Shown here piece by piece: positions 60,644 through 64,000 of a stretch of DNA of 64,000 nt (its first letter is position 1; every line of letters starts with the position of its first letter). The notes under the pieces were generated by a model. It saw nothing but the letters and a program-made list of their open reading frames with translations. It made no database searches and was not told the DNA's origin. The stretch covers positions 1 through 64,000 of the forward strand of contig NZ_DASYHI010000016.1 in NCBI RefSeq assembly GCF_035998675.1. Direction: 5' to 3'. Source of the DNA: Telluribacter sp035998675 (lineage in GTDB: Bacteria; Bacteroidota; Bacteroidia; Cytophagales; Spirosomataceae). Both the position numbers and the translations under genes were made by a program.

Positions 60644-62887
60644 CTACCAGTCATAACGTACACTGACCCACAAACTCCGGCCCACTCCGGCCACTCCCGA
60701 ACCGTGCGTGCGGTAGGCTTCGTTGAAAAGGTTCTGCAGCTCCGAAGAAATACTCAAACGGTTCCAGCTATGACCCGCCGACAGATTTATGACATTCCAG
60801 CCGGGGGTACCTCCCGCAGGGATACGGTTATCTTCCATATCACCTTTGGCGAGCCGGTCCTGCCGGGCCGCCGACCACCACTCGGCCCGCGCCCACGTGC
60901 GGGCCGTAGGCTGGTACCTGAGCCCGGCCATACCGTGCAGGGGAGGAATGCGGCGGAAGGGTTCCCGGGCGGAAATATTCTGGCCGTAGGTATGGGTGAG
61001 GTACCCGGAGGCAATCCATTTTTGATGAACCAGCCATTCTGCCTCCGCTTCCAGCCCCCGAATAAAAGCATGGGCCATATTCTGCTTCAGGTAAACGGGG
61101 TACCCCTGCCGCACCTCCTCCGTTTTGACCCGGCTGATGATGTCTTTCAACTGATTATGGTACACCACCAGCGAGGTTGAAAAGTGGGGGGTCCTTAGTT
61201 TTATCCCTACTTCCTTATTGAGTCCCCGTTCCGGGCGCAGGTTACTATTAGGTACTTCATACCTGAAATCAACAATGCCCAGGGTACCTAAGTCATCAAT
61301 ATTGGGAGCCCTAAACGTAGAGTTAACCCCGGCAATGACCCGCAGGAACGGCCGGAGCGCGTAGGATACACCCGCGTTGCCTACCCAGGCTGAAGGCTGA
61401 ATACTAACTGATCCCAGGTCTTTGTCAGGGATTTGGATGGCGAATGTGTTATACCGGCCACCTCCGGTGAGGGTAAGGCGGGAGAAGGTAAAGGTATGTA
61501 ATGAATAAAAAGCCAGGTTACTCAAACTGGCCTGGTCGGGGTAAAGGCCCCGCCTTATGGGCGGAGGCGAACTGATAAATGGACTGGTATCAAGGCGCCA
61601 GCTTTTTACCTGGTCGAAGTACCATTCGGCCCCCGTCTGAATTTTCCAGTACTCGGCTGGCTGACTGGTGAAGGAAGCAAGAGCGCCTTTGGTAACAACC
61701 TCATCCTGCTCGAAGGTAGTTAGAGCTGCTCCATTTTTCCGGCTTTGTCGGCTTTCGGTGGTCTTTTGCGCAAGCGCCGTCACCTGCCAGCTGGTCAGCC
61801 ATCGGGCAGCTCCGTAGCCTTCCAGCCGCGCGTAACTGAGCATCCGCTTCTGCGGGTCAAACTGATTAACGGCGAAGTTTTCTAACTGTACCTTGTGGAA
61901 TACCGGTACACTGTCCTGCTGGAGGTTCTGGTAGGCCACCGTAAGCAGTACCTTTGAGTTCAGTCGAAGGCGGGTCTTTACATCCGCTGACCACTGCTGG
62001 TAGCCGGTTGGGCTTTGCCGGCCAATGCTGCGTCCGGCTATCAAATCACCAAAATTGCGGTACGAGAATCCGCCCTGTACAGCCACCTTCTGACTACTTA
62101 CTCCCAGGGCCAACCGTCCCGATTGCTCCATACCCCCACTCATCCAGCGGGTCAGGGCGGTACCTTTCAGTTGCCTCCGTTCACTGAATTGGGGAGTCTG
62201 GGTGAGTACATTAATAGTACCACCAATGGCGTCGGTTCCGTACTGCACTGAGCCGCCGCCTCGTACTACCTCAATCCGGTCGAGCGACAACGGGTCAATG
62301 GTATTGAGGTACTGGTTGGGCCCGGAACGAAAGGTGGCGTTGTTAAGCCTGATTCCGTCAACCAGCAGGAGGGTTTGCTGTCCGGTCAGTCCCCGAACAA
62401 AGGGTGAACCGCCGCCATGGTTGGTTTTTTGGACAAACAGGCCCGACTGCCCCATCAGGAGCTCGGGCGTGGAGCGTACGTTACTTTGCAGCAGGTCCCG
62501 CCGGGTAAGTACGGTAATGGCTTCGGGACGTTCGAATTGGTTGGTCTGGTACCGCTGGGCCGTTACTACCACTTCCTCATTGAGCTGAATAGTAGCCGGG
62601 GAAAGTACTATGTCGTGCGTCTGGTCCGCAGCGCCCCTGATTTCCTGCGCATGGTTTTCATAGCCCACCGAAGAAAAAACTACGTTGAGGTTTGCCTCCT
62701 TCGGAAGTTTTACCTGATAATTCCCCCGGCGGTCGGAGGTAGTACCCAGGGTACTGTTGCTGATTTGTACATGTACCCCCGAAACCGGCCGACCGGTCTG
62801 GGCGTCGGTTATATGCCCGCGAAGGGTTTGGGAATACGATTTAAAAGAAAAAATTAACAGAAAAGAAAAGAGATGAAACTTGCTCAT
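60644..62887 (-). CDS. TonB-dependent outer-membrane receptor
   Basis: 747 residues. Signal peptide (FHLFSFLLIFSFKSYSQ), a carboxypeptidase-regulatory-like domain (LRGHITDAQTGRPVSGVHVQ), then plug and 22-strand barrel. The plug shows ELLMGQSGLFVQKTNHGGGS, SPFVRGLTGQQTLLLVDGIR and LNTIDPLSLDRIEVVRGGGS, and the protein ends in YDW, with the terminal aromatic residue usual for barrel insertion. The FVRGLTGQQ/NNATFRSGPNQY form is typical of heme/hemoglobin- or cobalamin/metal-type receptors. Substrate uncertain, no partner genes adjacent. Confidence 0.93.
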   Translation of the reverse strand: MSKFHLFSFLLIFSFKSYSQTLRGHITDAQTGRPVSGVHVQISNSTLGTTSDRRGNYQVKLPKEANLNVVFSSVGYENHAQEIRGAADQTHDIVLSPATIQLNEEVVVTAQRYQTNQFERPEAITVLTRRDLLQSNVRSTPELLMGQSGLFVQKTNHGGGSPFVRGLTGQQTLLLVDGIRLNNATFRSGPNQYLNTIDPLSLDRIEVVRGGGSVQYGTDAIGGTINVLTQTPQFSERRQLKGTALTRWMSGGMEQSGRLALGVSSQKVAVQGGFSYRNFGDLIAGRSIGRQSPTGYQQWSADVKTRLRLNSKVLLTVAYQNLQQDSVPVFHKVQLENFAVNQFDPQKRMLSYARLEGYGAARWLTSWQVTALAQKTTESRQSRKNGAALTTFEQDEVVTKGALASFTSQPAEYWKIQTGAEWYFDQVKSWRLDTSPFISSPPPIRRGLYPDQASLSNLAFYSLHTFTFSRLTLTGGGRYNTFAIQIPDKDLGSVSIQPSAWVGNAGVSYALRPFLRVIAGVNSTFRAPNIDDLGTLGIVDFRYEVPNSNLRPERGLNKEVGIKLRTPHFSTSLVVYHNQLKDIISRVKTEEVRQGYPVYLKQNMAHAFIRGLEAEAEWLVHQKWIASGYLTHTYGQNISAREPFRRIPPLHGMAGLRYQPTARTWARAEWWSAARQDRLAKGDMEDNRIPAGGTPGWNVINLSAGHSWNRLSISSELQNLFNEAYRTHGSGVAGVGRSLWVSVRYDW

Positions 62888-63119
62888 GAGTTAGTACCAG
62901 AAGAGTTTTTCCAGAAATGCGGCCACCAAAGATGTTATTTTAAGACCAAAAAACGTACTATCGGCCGGTTAACTTTATGTAATATTTCCGGCCACTGTAT
63001 TCAAACTACCTCTTTCAGAGAGTCAGAAACCGGATGTGGAGGTACTGCAATTTCCTGACCGATAGGGGTTACTGACCCGAGGGTTGTCATAGTCAGGTCA
63101 ATACTTAATTCAAACTGCT

Positions 63120-63587
63120 ATGAAAAAGATACTACACATTAGTTTTCTGCTCCTGGTCGTCGGCCTTTCTAACCAACTTTGTCACGCCCAAAGCTACCAG
63201 ACCGGGGTGGGGATTCGACTGGGAAATACGGGTGGACTTTCGGTTAAGCACTTTGTGGATGGCCGCCGGGCCGTAGAGGGTATTCTCAGCACGCGCTGGC
63301 GGAGCCTGGGTGTAACGGGGCTGCTGGAGTGGCATAAGGAGGCCTTCCAAACCCCCGGCCTGAACTTCTACTACGGTGTGGGTGGGCACCTGTACCTGGG
63401 TGGTTACCGGCGTCGCTACTACGAGCGGAGCAGCGGCATTGGCATCGACGGTATTCTGGGGCTTGAGTACCAGCTTCGGCAGTCACCTATTTCCGGTAGC
63501 CTGGACTGGAAACCGGCCATTAACCTGATTGGCCGGGGTGGCTATCAGGAAGGGGGTCTGGCGCTGACGGTACGGTATGTGTTTTAA
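63120..63587 (+). CDS. Small outer-membrane beta-barrel-like protein
   Basis: 155 residues with a signal peptide (ISFLLLVVGLSNQLCHAQ). The mature part is Gly/Tyr-rich with alternating strands (YQTGVGIRLGNTGGLSVKHF, LNFYYGVGGHLYLGGYRRR) and ends in VRYVF, a C-terminal aromatic residue typical for outer-membrane insertion. Probably a small beta-barrel; function unknown. Divergent from the TonB receptor gene. Confidence 0.7.
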   Translation: MKKILHISFLLLVVGLSNQLCHAQSYQTGVGIRLGNTGGLSVKHFVDGRRAVEGILSTRWRSLGVTGLLEWHKEAFQTPGLNFYYGVGGHLYLGGYRRRYYERSSGIGIDGILGLEYQLRQSPISGSLDWKPAINLIGRGGYQEGGLALTVRYVF

Positions 63588-63765
63588 AGATGAAAGAGTG
63601 GATGAGTGAAAGAGCGAAATTACAGTGGTAATTGAGTAATGGCGGGTAATTGAATAATGAGAAAATATTGCCTGAGTGATAGATGTACTCACTTTCTTAC
63701 GCGCGGCATCCCTCCTTTCTCTTTTCCCTTTTTTAACATTCTTTCGCTCTTTCACAATTCGCTCT

Positions 63766-64000
63766 TTACCCTAACAGGTACCTGACGGCCAGCTCGTAAC
63801 CTTTCAGACCCAGGCCGCAAATCATGCCCTTGCAGCGGCTGGTAAGGTAGCTATGCTGCCGGAAGGACTCACGGGCGTGAATGTTGGAAATATGTACCTC
63901 CACGGCCGGGACCGGGACCGCCGACAGCGCATCAGCCAGGGCCACGGAGGTGTGGGTATAGCCTCCGGCATTGATAACGATACCATCAAACGAAAACCCG
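63766..64000 (-). CDS. aroQ: 3-dehydroquinate dehydratase type II, C-terminal part (cut by right edge)
   Basis: 77 codons are visible, open to the right edge, with stop TAA at 63766-63768. The residues are those of AroQ, which dehydrates 3-dehydroquinate in the shikimate pathway: FDGIVINAGGYTHTSVALAD, then VPAVEVHISNIHARESFRQH, and GLGLKGYELAVRYLL. The Asn and His of INAGGYTHTS and VEVHISN are active-site residues. The start lies beyond the window. Confidence 0.95.
   Translation of the reverse strand, partial: GFSFDGIVINAGGYTHTSVALADALSAVPVPAVEVHISNIHARESFRQHSYLTSRCKGMICGLGLKGYELAVRYLLG

Noticed and set aside
1..64000. CRISPR array, tRNA/rRNA genes, prophage or complete insertion sequence
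   Set aside because: Intergenic regions were read on both strands; no regularly spaced direct repeats, cloverleaf patterns, integrase or transposase genes were found.

Overview
The window looks like a chromosome segment of a Bacteroidota bacterium of the order Cytophagales (Spirosomataceae/Dyadobacter-like). The evidence is two outer-membrane receptors with N-terminal CarboxypepD_reg-like domains, many Sec signal peptides and lipoproteins, DUF4890, DUF4199 and DUF1080 proteins, SBBP repeats, a stand-alone LytTR regulator, and near absence of strong Shine-Dalgarno sites. No rRNA, tRNA, CRISPR array, phage or complete insertion sequence was seen. The hexamer RGTACY (core GTAC) is strikingly frequent on both strands, in coding and non-coding DNA.

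Layout. 1-7.4 kb: end of a beta-helix surface protein, LytTR regulator, small lipoproteins, malate:quinone oxidoreductase, and a decayed YdjM-like membrane gene. 7.6-12.1 kb: nucleoside hydrolase plus cellobiose 2-epimerase-like pair, then a DPP-IV peptidase. 12.2-14.6 kb: an S24/XRE LexA-like regulator, a VOC protein and DNA polymerase IV in one direction behind a perfect inverted repeat. 14.7-18 kb: housekeeping genes (RF3, pyrophosphatase).

18.1-29.3 kb is the most notable region. It reads as a compact D-apiose utilisation locus: GH140 apiosidase, sugar ABC importer (binding protein, permease, ATPase), D-apiose dehydrogenase (apdH), D-apionate lactonase (apnL), D-apionate oxidoisomerase (apnO), a 3-oxo-isoapionate decarboxylase-like TIM barrel (oiaC) and a divergent AraC regulator. 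Together they would release apiose from glycosides, import it and convert it through D-apionolactone, D-apionate and 3-oxo-isoapionate to L-erythrulose and CO2. REP-like hairpins and a terminator punctuate the operon.

29.4-36.1 kb: L-lactate permease, LutABC lactate oxidation complex and a malate synthase. 36.3-47.8 kb: mixed accessory genes, including a YhcG/DUF1016 nuclease gene broken by a 16-bp insertion, a low-GC orphan gene bracketed by inverted REP-like elements, a heparinase-family lyase, a membrane-esterase gene broken by an in-frame stop, a seven-repeat SBBP lipoprotein and two SRPBCC proteins. 47.8-64 kb: outer-membrane receptors, glycosyltransferase, tRNA methyltransferase with a duplicated 5' end, RNase H, peptidase T, MazG-like, MarC-like, a degenerate-Nudix regulator, a class V aminotransferase, a PHP phosphatase and the 3' part of aroQ at the right edge.

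Three genes (4716, 38176 and 42762) carry clear disabling lesions. They may be true pseudogenes or assembly errors, and raw reads would decide.
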